Source of the DNA: VRUE01 sp963701265
GTDB lineage: Bacteria > Actinomycetota > Thermoleophilia > Solirubrobacterales > 70-9
Direction of reading: 5' to 3'
DNA length: 64,000 bases
Assembly (NCBI GenBank): GCA_963701265.1
Contig: OY969581.1
Span: 1,426,001-1,490,000 of the forward strand
The notes beneath the pieces were generated by a model that had not been told where the DNA came from, did no database searches, and saw only the letters and a list, made by a program, of their open reading frames with translations. The position numbers and the translations under genes are program-made. Below are positions 24,229-33,018 of the stretch, piece after piece (position 1 is the first letter of the stretch; each line of letters starts with the position of its first letter).

Positions 24229-24908
24229 GCTGCCCCCCTTCTGGCCAGCACGGTGTGGGGAGTGCGGGCGAGGATTGAAAGATCGAGGCGCAATGAGCGG
24301 CGCTCCGCGTATTCGATGTCGAGGCGGACCATTTCCTCGTAGGTGCGCTCGTTGCGGCCGCTGACCTGCCAAAGCCCGGTCAGGCCCGGCTTGACCGCGA
24401 AGCGGTCCATGTACCAGTTGGGGTACTCGGCGACCTCGTATGGAATTGCCGGTCGCGGTCCAACCAGGGACATATCGCCGGCAACGACGTTGAAGAGTTG
24501 GGGCAGCTCGTCGAGGCTCCAGCGCCTGATCCAGCGGCCGACCGGGGTGATCCGGTCGTCGACCGCAAGCTTGTAGAGATCCTTGCGGCCGCCGTTGGTG
24601 GCCCGGCCTTTGATCAGTGCGGTTACGTAGTCGCGATGACCGCCGGGGTCGGCGTTGGTGCGCATGCTGCGGAACTTGAAGATCGTGAACTCGCGTTGGC
24701 GGTAGCCGACCCGGCGCTGGCGGAAAAGGGCAGTTCCGGGGCTGTCGAGGCGGATCGCGATCATCAGGGCGAGCAGCAGCGGCGAGAGCAAGACGATGAC
24801 CGTGCCCGCGAGGACGAGGTCGAGCAGGCGGCGGGTAATGGCCTGCCAGAGCGGTTCGCCGGCGGTGCGGTCGAGCGGCTGCTTGCGTGTTAGTCCGTGT
24901 GCCTCCAT
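24225..24908 (-). CDS. Undecaprenyl-phosphate sugar phosphotransferase (initiating sugar transferase)
   Basis: A 227-residue polyprenyl-phosphate hexose-1-phosphate transferase of the WbaP/PglC-core type that starts repeat-unit assembly on the lipid carrier. ATG 24908 (MEAHGLTRKQPL) is chosen; the longer ORF start has no support. One membrane helix lies near residues 28-50 (LLDLVLAGTVIVLLSPLLLALM). The conserved core follows: RVGYRQREFTIFKFRSM, RWSLDELPQLFNVVAGDMSLVGPRP and KPGLTGLWQVSGRN. It lacks the N-terminal multi-helix domain of larger WbaP proteins. It heads the surface-polysaccharide locus and is divergent from wecB. Confidence 0.95.
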   Translation of the reverse strand: MEAHGLTRKQPLDRTAGEPLWQAITRRLLDLVLAGTVIVLLSPLLLALMIAIRLDSPGTALFRQRRVGYRQREFTIFKFRSMRTNADPGGHRDYVTALIKGRATNGGRKDLYKLAVDDRITPVGRWIRRWSLDELPQLFNVVAGDMSLVGPRPAIPYEVAEYPNWYMDRFAVKPGLTGLWQVSGRNERTYEEMVRLDIEYAERRSLRLDLSILARTPHTVLARRGAA

Positions 24909-25049
24909 CCTCGTACAGGACAAACGGTGCCGCCCGGGAAACACTTGCGCCGGGTCAGGGAGTCGAGGCTGAAAAAAGGGCTGACCGCTCTGCAGCAGGA
25001 ATTCCAATTGCCGCGAAAAGAGCGGCGGGTTCCATGCGTTGACTAGGCA
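24909..25049. promoter_or_regulatory. Divergent promoter region, sugar transferase / wecB
   Basis: About 140 bases separate two divergent starts and must hold the promoters for the minus-strand pair and the plus-strand wecB operon. No clear hexamers or operator repeats are visible. Confidence 0.35.
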
Positions 25050-26114
25050 GTGACTCCGAAGATCGTCTCAATCATCGGTTCCCGGCCCGAGATCGTGCAG
25101 GCGGCTCCGCTTTCGCTCGCCTACACGAGCTGCGTCGAGGAGATCCTGGTCCACACCGGCCAGCACTACGACCCGACGCTGTCGGATCTGCAGATCGCCG
25201 ACCTCAAACTGCCGCTGCCGGAGTACAACCTCGGCGTCGGCTCCCTGCCCAACGCCGAGAGCGTTGCGGTGGCGCAGGAGCGCATCGGCCGCGTGATCGA
25301 AAGCGAGCGCCCCGATGCGGTGCTGGTTCGCGGTGATACCAACGCGACGATCGCCGGTGCGCGGGCGGCCGTTGCCGCCGGGGTACCGCTGCTCCATGTA
25401 GAGGCGGGCCTGCGCAGCTACCGCGACGACATGCCGGAGGAGCACAACCGGATTGAGACCGACCGGCTCTCGGAGCTTCTCTTTGCACCTTGCGAGCACG
25501 CCCGCGAGACACTCCTCAAAGAGGGAGTGCCCGGGACCGTGCAGGTCACCGGCGACGTGCTTGCCGACGTCCTGCTCTCGACCCGCGATCGCCTTCCCGA
25601 GGGTGGCGAGCAGGGCGAGTACGTGCTCGCGACCGCCCACCGCAACTACAACACCGACTCGCCCGAGCGCCTCGGCGCCGTCCTCGCCTGCTTGGAGGCG
25701 ACCGAGATGCGCGTGATCTTTCCGCTGCACCCACGTACCCGCAAGAGCCTCGAGACCTGGGGTCTGACGATTCCGGCCAACGTCGAGGTGCGCGACGCCG
25801 TCACCTACACCGAGATGCTGATGCTCGAGCGCGACGCGGTCGCGATCGCGACCGACTCCGGTGGCGTCCAGCGGGAGGCCTACCTCTGGGGGGTCCCCTG
25901 CATCACGATGCGCGAGGAGACCGAGTGGATCGAGACGGTCTCAACCGGCTGGAACACCCTGGTCGGCGCCGACGTCGAGCAGTTCCGGGCCGCCCTGGCC
26001 AAGTCGAAGCCCGGGAATCGCCCGCCGATCTTCGGCACCGGCAATGCGGCGAAGCGCATAGCCGAGCTGACCGTCACCCACCTCGAGCACGCACTGGAGG
26101 CTTCCCGTGTCTGA
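25050..26114 (+). CDS. wecB: UDP-N-acetylglucosamine 2-epimerase (non-hydrolysing type)
   Basis: A 354-residue enzyme converting UDP-GlcNAc to UDP-ManNAc, a precursor of many capsule and wall polymers. GTG start at 25050. Family features are visible: SIIGSRPEIVQAAPL near the start, HTGQHYD, VRGDTNATIAGARAA, HVEAGLRS and EEHNRIETDRLSELLFAP, with the donor-binding ATDSGGVQREAYLWGVPCITMR and ETVSTGWN late in the protein. It is the first gene of a plus-strand run to 31613. The product fits a ManNAc-containing surface polymer. Confidence 0.94.
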   Translation: MTPKIVSIIGSRPEIVQAAPLSLAYTSCVEEILVHTGQHYDPTLSDLQIADLKLPLPEYNLGVGSLPNAESVAVAQERIGRVIESERPDAVLVRGDTNATIAGARAAVAAGVPLLHVEAGLRSYRDDMPEEHNRIETDRLSELLFAPCEHARETLLKEGVPGTVQVTGDVLADVLLSTRDRLPEGGEQGEYVLATAHRNYNTDSPERLGAVLACLEATEMRVIFPLHPRTRKSLETWGLTIPANVEVRDAVTYTEMLMLERDAVAIATDSGGVQREAYLWGVPCITMREETEWIETVSTGWNTLVGADVEQFRAALAKSKPGNRPPIFGTGNAAKRIAELTVTHLEHALEASRV

Positions 26115-27169
26115 GCAGCTCGAGAATCGGCGTCGTCGGCTGTGGGCGCATGGGCGCCTTCCACGTCCGCAACTACGCGCAGCTCGACTGCGCCGAGCTG
26201 GTCGCCGTCGCTGACCCCAGCGAAGAGGCACGCCGCCGGGCACTCGGTGGCAACCAGCAGGTTCTCGAGTTCTCCGACTGGCGCGACCTGATCGAGTTCG
26301 GCGTCGACGAGCTGGACGCGATCTCCGTCGCCTCTCCCTCCGAGCACCACGCCGAGGTGACGCTGGAAGCTCTCGCCGCCGGTCTGCACGTGCTGGTCGA
26401 GAAGCCGATCGCGACCACCTTGCCCGACGCATTGCGGATGCGCAGCGCCGCCTATGAGGCCGATCGCAAGCTGATGATCGGCCACGTCGAGCGCTTCAAC
26501 CCGGCGGTCGCGAAGCTGCGCGAGCTGGTCGCCGACGGCCGCCTCGGCAAGGTCTACCGGGCGCACGCGACCCGGGTAGGGCCGCTGCCGACGCGGATCC
26601 AGGACACCGGCGTCGCGATCGACCTCGCCACCCACGACCTCGACATCATGCAGCACGTCCTCGGCCTCTCGATCCATGAGATCTACGCCGACGGCGGCCG
26701 CTTCCAACACAGCTCCCAAGAGGATCTGCTGACCTGCCTGGCCCGCTTCGGCGGCGAGGGCGAGGCGGCGACGCTGGGCCTGCTCGACGTCAACTGGCTG
26801 ACCCCGGAGAAGAAGCGGGAGATCATGCTGATCGGCGAGAACGGGCTGCTGCGCGCGAGCTACATCACCCAGGACGTCTGGTTCGTCGAATCGGCGACGG
26901 CGCCGCTGCAGTGGGACGGCCTCTCGATGCTGCGCGGCGACGGCGAGGGAGCAGCGGTGCGGTTCTCGCTGGCCAAGGCCGAGCCGCTGCAGGCCGAGCT
27001 CGAGGCCTTCTGTCGCTGCGTGCTCGACGACACGCCGGAGCCGGTCAGCGCCCATGACGGCGTCAAGGCCCTGGCCGCGGCACTCGCCGTGCGCGAGTCC
27101 GCCGCCGTCCGCCGCCCGGTCGAGCTGCTCGACATTCCCGCTCCCCGACCGATGGAGGTCCTGGCGTGA
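26111..27169 (+). CDS. Second Gfo/Idh/MocA family dehydrogenase, abnormal 5' end
   Basis: About 352 residues with RIGVVGCGRMGAFHVRNYA as the dinucleotide-binding loop, HVLVEKPIATT as the EKP motif, MIGHVERFNPAV and DLATHDLDIMQHVLG. Close relatives are nucleotide-sugar dehydrogenases. No ATG, GTG or TTG precedes the Rossmann loop in this frame except deep inside wecB. GTG 26107 in another frame would encode VSEQL, and dropping one base near 26121-26123 joins it to RIGVVGCG perfectly. Either the copy has a one-base insertion, or translation starts at CTG 26111, which overlaps the wecB stop as CTGA. The remainder is intact, so the gene is listed as coding. Confidence 0.85.
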   Translation: MSSSRIGVVGCGRMGAFHVRNYAQLDCAELVAVADPSEEARRRALGGNQQVLEFSDWRDLIEFGVDELDAISVASPSEHHAEVTLEALAAGLHVLVEKPIATTLPDALRMRSAAYEADRKLMIGHVERFNPAVAKLRELVADGRLGKVYRAHATRVGPLPTRIQDTGVAIDLATHDLDIMQHVLGLSIHEIYADGGRFQHSSQEDLLTCLARFGGEGEAATLGLLDVNWLTPEKKREIMLIGENGLLRASYITQDVWFVESATAPLQWDGLSMLRGDGEGAAVRFSLAKAEPLQAELEAFCRCVLDDTPEPVSAHDGVKALAAALAVRESAAVRRPVELLDIPAPRPMEVLA

Positions 27170-28005
27170 TCCGCTTCGTCATCCCCGCCTACAACGAGGC
27201 GGAAAACATCCCCAAGCTGCTCGCTGATCTGGCACCCGTTGCCCGCGAGCTTGGCGCGCGCGTGATCATCGTCGACGACGGCTCCACCGACGGCACCGCC
27301 GACGTGATCCGCGAGCACGCCCGCGACATGCACCTGGCGATCGTCACGCATACGGTCAACCGCGGCCTCGGCACGGCGATCAACACCGGCTTGCGGGCGG
27401 CGCTGGGCGAGTCCTCCGACGACGACGCGATCGTCACCCTCGAGGCCGACAGCACCTCCGACCTCTCCGACCTGCCGCGAATGCTGGAGCTGTTCGAGCA
27501 GGGGACCGACATCGTCCTCGCCTCGGTCTACGCGCCGGGCGGCAAGATCGTCGGCGTCTCCGGCTGGCGCCTGCTGGCCAGCCGCTCGGTCTCCAACACC
27601 TTCCGCTACCTCGGCGGGCTGCGCGAAATGCACACCCTCTCTTCGCTCTACCGCGTCTACCGCGCCGGCACCCTGCGCCGGGCGGCGGACACCTACGGCT
27701 ACCTGCTCGTGCGCGAGCCGGGCTTCGCCGCCAACGTGGAGCTGCTGCTGAAGCTCTACAACGCCGGCGCCACCGTCGCCGAGGTGCCGACGGTCAACGA
27801 CTGGACGACGCGGATGGGCGAATCGAAGATGCAGCTCAAACCGACCGTGCTCGCCTACCTGCGTTTGATGGCGGCCCACCTGGCCGGCCGCATCCAGCCG
27901 CCGCCACTTTCGCCGCTGGCGGAGGTGATTGAGCCGCAGCGGTCCCAGGCGCCCGCCGCCGAGCCGCAGCCAGCGATCGATTCCCCCCTTACCCAGGTGG
28001 GATGA
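27166..28005 (+). CDS. Glycosyltransferase family 2 (polyprenol-phosphate glycosyltransferase-like)
   Basis: A 279-residue GT-A fold enzyme. Start GTG 27166 overlaps the previous stop as GTGA. It opens with FVIPAYNEAENIPKLL and has VIIVDDGSTDGT and TLEADSTSDLSDLP, where D-x-D-like acids bind the metal-nucleotide. The NRGLGTAINTGL phrase is typical of dolichol/polyprenyl-phosphate mannosyltransferase-like members. No C-terminal membrane helices are present; the tail is proline-rich. It probably forms a lipid-linked sugar donor or adds a sugar to the growing unit. Confidence 0.9.
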   Translation: MIRFVIPAYNEAENIPKLLADLAPVARELGARVIIVDDGSTDGTADVIREHARDMHLAIVTHTVNRGLGTAINTGLRAALGESSDDDAIVTLEADSTSDLSDLPRMLELFEQGTDIVLASVYAPGGKIVGVSGWRLLASRSVSNTFRYLGGLREMHTLSSLYRVYRAGTLRRAADTYGYLLVREPGFAANVELLLKLYNAGATVAEVPTVNDWTTRMGESKMQLKPTVLAYLRLMAAHLAGRIQPPPLSPLAEVIEPQRSQAPAAEPQPAIDSPLTQVG

Positions 28006-29357
28006 CGGCCTCCCCGCCACGGGTCGGCGTCGTCGGCGCCGGCATCCTTGGCGTCACATTGGCGTTGCGCCTCGCTCAGCGAGGTTTCAAGGTGACGCTG
28101 CTGGAGCGCGGCCCGGAGCTCGGTGGCCTCGCCGGCACGATCGACCTCGGTGGCCACAGGGTCGACCGCTTTTACCACGTGATCACGCCGGCCGACGCGA
28201 AGATGATCGCGATGGCCAAGGAGCTGGGCCTTGGGGACCAGATCCGCTTTCGCCCGGTCGGCGCGGGCTTCTTCGCCGATGGCGAGATGCACGACTTCAA
28301 CGGTGTCGCGGACCTGCTGCGGTTCTCCCCGCTCGACCCGGTCTCGCGCCTGCGCTTCGGCTGGTTCGTCGCCCAGTGTCAGCTGCGCGGCTCCTACGCC
28401 GGCCTCGAGGACCTGCCGCTGGAGACCTGGCTGCGACGGCACTGCGGTCGACGCGGCTACGAGCGGGTCTGGAAGCCGCTGCTCGACTCCCGCTTCGACG
28501 GCGATCCTTCGGGCTTGCCCGCCACCTACCTGTGGGCGCGGACCCGCCGCATGTCCGGGGCTCGCAACAAGGGCGAGGGCGGCGGCGAGCAGATGGGGCA
28601 CGTGGTCGGCGGCCACCAGCGCCTGGTCGAGGCAATGGTCGCTCGCGCCGCGGAGCTGGGGGTGGAGGCGCGCACCGGCGCCGCCGTCAGTGGCCTCGCC
28701 CTCGATGCGGACGGCGCGGTGAAGGGGGTGGAGGTGGACGGTGAGACGCTCGAGTTCGACCTGACGATCCCCACCCTGCAGCCACCCGCGCTCAAATTCC
28801 TCCTGCCCGAGCGCCACCAGGGGCTGCTCGCGCCCTACCCCGGTCGCTGGCAGGGCGTGGTCTGCGTGATCCTCAAGGTGCGGCGCTCGCTGATTCCCTA
28901 TTACGCAGTCAACATCGTCGACGAGACGCCGATCACGAGCGCGGTCGAGACCTCGCACGCCCTCGGCACCGACCACACCGACGGCATGCGCCTGCTCTAC
29001 CTGCCGAAGTACTGCGCCCCTGACGCGCCGGAGCAATCCGAGGACGACGAGTCGGTCTACCGGCGCTTCACCGACTTCCTGGCCCGGATGTCACCCGGCT
29101 TCAGCCGCGAGGAGGTCGTCGAGTGGACGGTCCAGCGCGCCAAGCTGGTCGAGCCCGTCCACCAGGTCCTCGCCGGCGGGGAGCGCGAGATCGCGCCGGT
29201 CTGGCCCGGGGTCGAGGGGCTGGCGCTTGCCTCCAACGCCCAGATCTATCCGGAGCTGCTCAACGGCGAGTCGGTGATGGGCTTCGCCGAAACCGTCGCC
29301 GCCGAGGTCTCCGAGCGCCTCGCTCTCAATCACACCCCCGCCGTCCCGGTCGCCTAG
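28002..29357 (+). CDS. NAD(P)/FAD-dependent oxidoreductase (amine-oxidase fold)
   Basis: A 451-residue flavoprotein. The ATG overlaps the previous stop as ATGA. An N-terminal FAD site VGVVGAGILGVTLALRL with the acidic LLERGPELGGLAGT is clear, and a late FAD-binding phrase GLALASNAQIYPELLNGESVMGF closes the fold. Related enzymes of the protoporphyrinogen oxidase/UDP-galactopyranose mutase-like group often occur in exopolysaccharide loci, where their substrate is mostly unknown. Tight coupling to the GT2 gene suggests a shared lipid-linked sugar. Confidence 0.85.
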   Translation: MTASPPRVGVVGAGILGVTLALRLAQRGFKVTLLERGPELGGLAGTIDLGGHRVDRFYHVITPADAKMIAMAKELGLGDQIRFRPVGAGFFADGEMHDFNGVADLLRFSPLDPVSRLRFGWFVAQCQLRGSYAGLEDLPLETWLRRHCGRRGYERVWKPLLDSRFDGDPSGLPATYLWARTRRMSGARNKGEGGGEQMGHVVGGHQRLVEAMVARAAELGVEARTGAAVSGLALDADGAVKGVEVDGETLEFDLTIPTLQPPALKFLLPERHQGLLAPYPGRWQGVVCVILKVRRSLIPYYAVNIVDETPITSAVETSHALGTDHTDGMRLLYLPKYCAPDAPEQSEDDESVYRRFTDFLARMSPGFSREEVVEWTVQRAKLVEPVHQVLAGGEREIAPVWPGVEGLALASNAQIYPELLNGESVMGFAETVAAEVSERLALNHTPAVPVA

Positions 29358-29359
29358 CG

Positions 29360-30619
29360 ATGTACCAAGTCGAAGCATCCAAGGCGCTGCTGAGGCCAAA
29401 GCTTTGGGCCCGCCGCCCGGCGACCCTGCGGGTCCCCCGCAACGTGGTCATGTTGGGCATGGTCAGCATGCTCACCGACGTCTCCTCGGAGATGGTCGCG
29501 ACGGTCCTGCCCCTCTACCTGGTCTTCACCCTGGGCGCCAGCCCGCTGGCGCTGGGCGCGATCGACGGCACCTACCGCGGCGCCGCCGCGCTCGTGCAGG
29601 TGGCGAGCGGTTTCGCCGCCGATCGCTGGCGCCGGCCCAAGGAGGTGGCGGGTGTGGGCTACGGGCTCTCCGCGCTCGGCAAGATCGCCCTGGTGGGTGC
29701 CGGCAGCACGATCGGCGGGATCGGTGCGATCGTCGCCTTCGACCGGGTCGGCAAGGGGATCCGCACGGCGCCGCGCGACGCGCTGATCTCGCTCTCGAGC
29801 AGCAAGGCCGGCCTCGCGACCGCCTTTGGCGTGCACCGGGCGATGGACTCGGCCGGCGCCATGCTCGGTCCCTTGATCGCCTTCGGCATCCTGCTCGCCG
29901 CCCCGGCCCGCTTCGACGCCGTCTTCGTGATCAGCACGCTCTTTGCCTTCCTCGGTCTCGCGGTTTTGGTGCTGACAGTGCAGGGCAAGCCGAAACGAGC
30001 CGTGCGCGAGGGCAGTGCGCCCTCGCTGCGCGCCGCCGTCGGCCTCGTGCGCGACCCGCGCCTTGCCCCACTGCTGCTCGCCGCCGCGGTGCTCTCGCTG
30101 ACCAGCGTCTCCGACGCCCTGATCTACGTCGGCCTGCAGCGCAAGATCGAGTTCGAGCCGGCCGTCTTCCCGCTGCTCTACGTGATCACCGCGGTCGCCT
30201 TCATGGGGTTGGCCATCCCCGTCGGGCAGCTCGCCGATCGCGTCGGCCGGGTGCCGGTCCTGCTCGCCGGCTACGCCCTCCTCTTCGTCGTCTACGGTGC
30301 GCTGCTGGTGGGATCGCTCGGATACGGACTGCTCGTCATCTGCCTTATCGGCCTCGGCGGCTACTTCGCCGCCAGCGAAGGCGTCTTCGCGGCGCTTGCC
30401 GGGGCGATCCTGCCGGAGGACCTGCAGGCGAGCGGGCTTGGCATGCTGACCACCGTGGTCAGCATCGGCAACCTGCTCTCCTCGTTGGCCTTCGGCGCCC
30501 TCTGGCTGGTGCTCGGCCTGAGCGGCGCGGTGCTTGTCTTCGGCGGCGGACTGGTCCTTGCGATTGCCCTGGCCGTGCCGCTGCTGCTTCGCTCGCAGCG
30601 GACGCCGCTGCATGGGTAG
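29360..30619 (+). CDS. Major facilitator superfamily transporter
   Basis: A 419-residue permease with about twelve hydrophobic segments. ATG 29360, two bases after the preceding stop, is the start; the longer frame overlaps the oxidoreductase. The first helices read VVMLGMVSMLTDVSSEMVATVLPLYLVF, and the MFS loop 2-3 motif appears as SGFAADRWRRPKEVAGVGY. A second such loop lies at QLADRVGRVPVLLAGY. The substrate is unknown; position in the locus suggests export or uptake linked to envelope polymers. Confidence 0.88.
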   Translation: MYQVEASKALLRPKLWARRPATLRVPRNVVMLGMVSMLTDVSSEMVATVLPLYLVFTLGASPLALGAIDGTYRGAAALVQVASGFAADRWRRPKEVAGVGYGLSALGKIALVGAGSTIGGIGAIVAFDRVGKGIRTAPRDALISLSSSKAGLATAFGVHRAMDSAGAMLGPLIAFGILLAAPARFDAVFVISTLFAFLGLAVLVLTVQGKPKRAVREGSAPSLRAAVGLVRDPRLAPLLLAAAVLSLTSVSDALIYVGLQRKIEFEPAVFPLLYVITAVAFMGLAIPVGQLADRVGRVPVLLAGYALLFVVYGALLVGSLGYGLLVICLIGLGGYFAASEGVFAALAGAILPEDLQASGLGMLTTVVSIGNLLSSLAFGALWLVLGLSGAVLVFGGGLVLAIALAVPLLLRSQRTPLHG

Positions 30620-31613
30620 CCGTAACGGCAAGATCCTCGCCGGCCTCGTAGTCCTCTGCCTGCTCGTCGGCGGCGGCTACCTGGTGGTGGCGGTCCTCGG
30701 CCCCAGCGAGACGACGACCGACGCCCGCCCGCAAGCGGGGCCGGTCTTCTCGCGCGGCTCGGTGATGGTGCGGGCCGTCGACCCCGAGAACCCCCAGCTC
30801 AACGGCCGGGTCTTCATCGCCGACCGTGACGGCGTTCGCCGCCCCGCCGGCGATCAGCTCGCCTGCGAGCGGGTGTACTTCGCCGCCGGCCGCGGCATCT
30901 GCATGGGGGTCGCCGCTTCCGGGGTCGACTACACGGCGACGATCTTCGACGCGAGGATGCGGCCCGTGCAGACGATGGCCCTGACCGGTCTGCCCTCCCG
31001 CGCGCGGGTCTCGAGCGACGGCCGCTACGGCGCGATGACGGTCTTCGTCAGCGGCGACTCCTACCTCGGCTCGAGCGCCGCCTTCTCCACCCGCACGACG
31101 ATCGTCGAGATGGCCAGCGGCGAGCAACTGGGGCAGCTGGAGCAGTTCGCCGTGAGCAAGGACGGTGAGCCGTTTGACGCCGTTGACTTCAACTTCTGGG
31201 GCGTCACCTTCGATCCCGGCGACTCGAACCGCTTCTACGCGACCCTGGCCACGGGAGGGCACCATTACCTGGTTGAAGGCAATCTGCGCTCGCGCAGCAT
31301 GCGGGTGCTGCGCGACGGCGTCGAGTGCCCGTCGCTCTCGCCCGACGGGACGCGGATCGTGTACAAGAGCCGCATCGGCGATTCGAACCGCTGGCACCTG
31401 CGGGTGCTGGACGTGGCGACGCTGGCCGACCACGCGGTCGCCGAGCGCCGCTCGATCGACGACCAGGCCGAGTGGCTGGACGAGCGCACGCTGGTCTACT
31501 CCGACGGCGTCGACGTCTTCACCGTCGCCGCCGACGGCAGGGGGGCGCCACACCGCGTACTGCGCGACGCCACCTCGCCGGTTGCCCTGCGGGCTCCGAT
31601 CGAATCGAACTAG
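30612..31613 (+). CDS. Membrane-anchored beta-propeller-like protein
   Basis: A 333-residue protein with an N-terminal signal anchor (residues 8-28, ILAGLVVLCLLVGGGYLVVAVL). The outer part is rich in strands and contains TolB/WD40-like phrases: RVSSDGRYGAMTVF, ECPSLSPDGTRIVYKS, RWHLRVLDVATL and ERTLVYSDGVDVFTVAADG. ATG 30612 is used; it overlaps the transporter stop by eight bases. A binding or scaffold role at the outer membrane face is likely, but no enzyme site is seen. It is the last gene of the 25050-31613 run and ends in inverted-repeat element 4. Confidence 0.72.
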   Translation: MGSRNGKILAGLVVLCLLVGGGYLVVAVLGPSETTTDARPQAGPVFSRGSVMVRAVDPENPQLNGRVFIADRDGVRRPAGDQLACERVYFAAGRGICMGVAASGVDYTATIFDARMRPVQTMALTGLPSRARVSSDGRYGAMTVFVSGDSYLGSSAAFSTRTTIVEMASGEQLGQLEQFAVSKDGEPFDAVDFNFWGVTFDPGDSNRFYATLATGGHHYLVEGNLRSRSMRVLRDGVECPSLSPDGTRIVYKSRIGDSNRWHLRVLDVATLADHAVAERRSIDDQAEWLDERTLVYSDGVDVFTVAADGRGAPHRVLRDATSPVALRAPIESN

Positions 31614-31777
31614 GAGGGATTGGCGAAACCCCCGCACACGTCTGGCGGCGGCGGACACTGCGCGGTACGGCGTCCTCGGTTGGCCAAATAGCGCCGCTAT
31701 TCGGCCTCCCTGCGTCCTTGTCCCGCTTGGTCCGGCGCTCGCCAGCCGTCCACGCGGGTTTCGCCAACCCCTCCTAG
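31610..31777. repeat. Long inverted-repeat element 4 (convergent intergenic)
   Basis: Arms at 31610-31635 and 31754-31777 pair with one mismatch and a two-base bulge (21 of the first 22 bases complementary). Both arms contain the stop codons of the two converging genes. A near-perfect internal hairpin GGCCAAATAGC/GCTATTCGGCC lies at about 31682-31706. The total length of about 168 bases makes this the largest of the four elements. Confidence 0.85.
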
Positions 31778-33018
31778 GCGAGCGCGTCGGTGAGCCGGCG
31801 CGCGTAGTAGGCACCGGCCCTGCCGGAGAGGGCCGCCAGCTCTTGCCCGGAAAAGCGAGCCGGGACGTTCCCGGCTTCGAGTTCGGTGGCCAGCGGCTCT
31901 GCCAGGACCGGCCATTCGAACTGGCTGGCCAGTTGCCTGGCACGCTGGCGAGCGTCATCGAGCCAGGCCGTGTCGCCGACCGTGGCTTGCAGTGCCTCCG
32001 CTGCGGCGACCGGCTCGTTGGGTGCCACGAGCTTGGCGCAGCCCTCGCGCTCGAAGCGCTCCGCTGTCTCGTCGCCGCGGGCGAGGACACAGGGCAGCCC
32101 GGCCCAGAGGTAGTCCATGTAGCGGGCCCGGGCGGCGAGCTTCGCCTCCGGGGTATCGCGGTGGAGGACCAGGCCAAGGTCCGCCTCCTGCAGGTACTCG
32201 TGGCGCTCGTCGTAGGGAATCCAGTCGTCGATGAAGAAGACGCTGCGGTCGAGCAGGCCGCGCTCAGCGGCCAGCTGCAGGGCCGACTCGTGGGCGCTGA
32301 GGCGGTCGCCACGCGCATCGGCTCGCCGCCCGGCGGCGAATACCAGCTTGACGTCGGGGCGGGCTCGGGCGAGCGGCTCGAATGCCTTGATCGCACCCTC
32401 GGCATCGAGCCAGGGCCAGATCGACCCCCACCAGAGCAGGATCTTGTCGTCGGCACCGATCGCCGCAAAGCGTTCTCGCAGCGGCTTGCGCCCGCTGGGC
32501 CGGGGCGCGGGGGGGAGGCCAAAGGGCAGCTCCAGCACGGGCTTCGGTCCCGTGCCGATCTCCGCCAGCTCGCCTTCGAGCCGCTCGCGCTGGCGGCTTC
32601 CCGCGCAGAGGATCAGGTCGGCAAAGCGCAGTTGGATCCGCTGGGCCGCGCGCGCGGCCCGCGCCTCGCGATCGAAGCCGTCCATCGTCGCCATCTCGAT
32701 CTCGACCGGGTCGTAGAGGTCGGAGATGAACTGGAGCTGGCGAGCCGTCTTCAGGGCAAAGAGAAAGGGGGGGACGCAGGGCGCGAGGACGACGTCGTGC
32801 CGCAAGGCCTCGCGCATCACCCGACGCCGGGTGAAGGGAATGACCGCCACGCCGTCGAGCTCGGTGACGTCGGCGCCCCGAACCGCGACCGTCACCCGGT
32901 GGCGAGCGGAAAGAGCCTTGGCGATTTCGACCCCGCGAATTTCCGGGCCGCTCATCGTTGCGCTGAGCTTGCCCTGAACCAAGGCCAGGACTCGCTTTCC
33001 ATGGCCGCGATCTGGCAT
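31774..33018 (-). CDS. Glycosyltransferase family 1/4 (GT-B fold)
   Basis: A 414-residue GT-B enzyme. N-terminal half: KRVLALVQGKLSATMSGPEIRGVEIAKAL with the G-rich acceptor loop, then HDVVLAP and LQFISDLYDPVEIE. The donor half has KILLWWGSIWPWLDAEGAIKAF and a late ADLGLVLHRD.. KLAARARYMDYLWAGLPCVLARGDE, which is the E/D-x7-G donor region. A single gene between element 4 and a divergent promoter, so it is transcribed alone. Confidence 0.88.
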   Translation of the reverse strand: MPDRGHGKRVLALVQGKLSATMSGPEIRGVEIAKALSARHRVTVAVRGADVTELDGVAVIPFTRRRVMREALRHDVVLAPCVPPFLFALKTARQLQFISDLYDPVEIEMATMDGFDREARAARAAQRIQLRFADLILCAGSRQRERLEGELAEIGTGPKPVLELPFGLPPAPRPSGRKPLRERFAAIGADDKILLWWGSIWPWLDAEGAIKAFEPLARARPDVKLVFAAGRRADARGDRLSAHESALQLAAERGLLDRSVFFIDDWIPYDERHEYLQEADLGLVLHRDTPEAKLAARARYMDYLWAGLPCVLARGDETAERFEREGCAKLVAPNEPVAAAEALQATVGDTAWLDDARQRARQLASQFEWPVLAEPLATELEAGNVPARFSGQELAALSGRAGAYYARRLTDALA

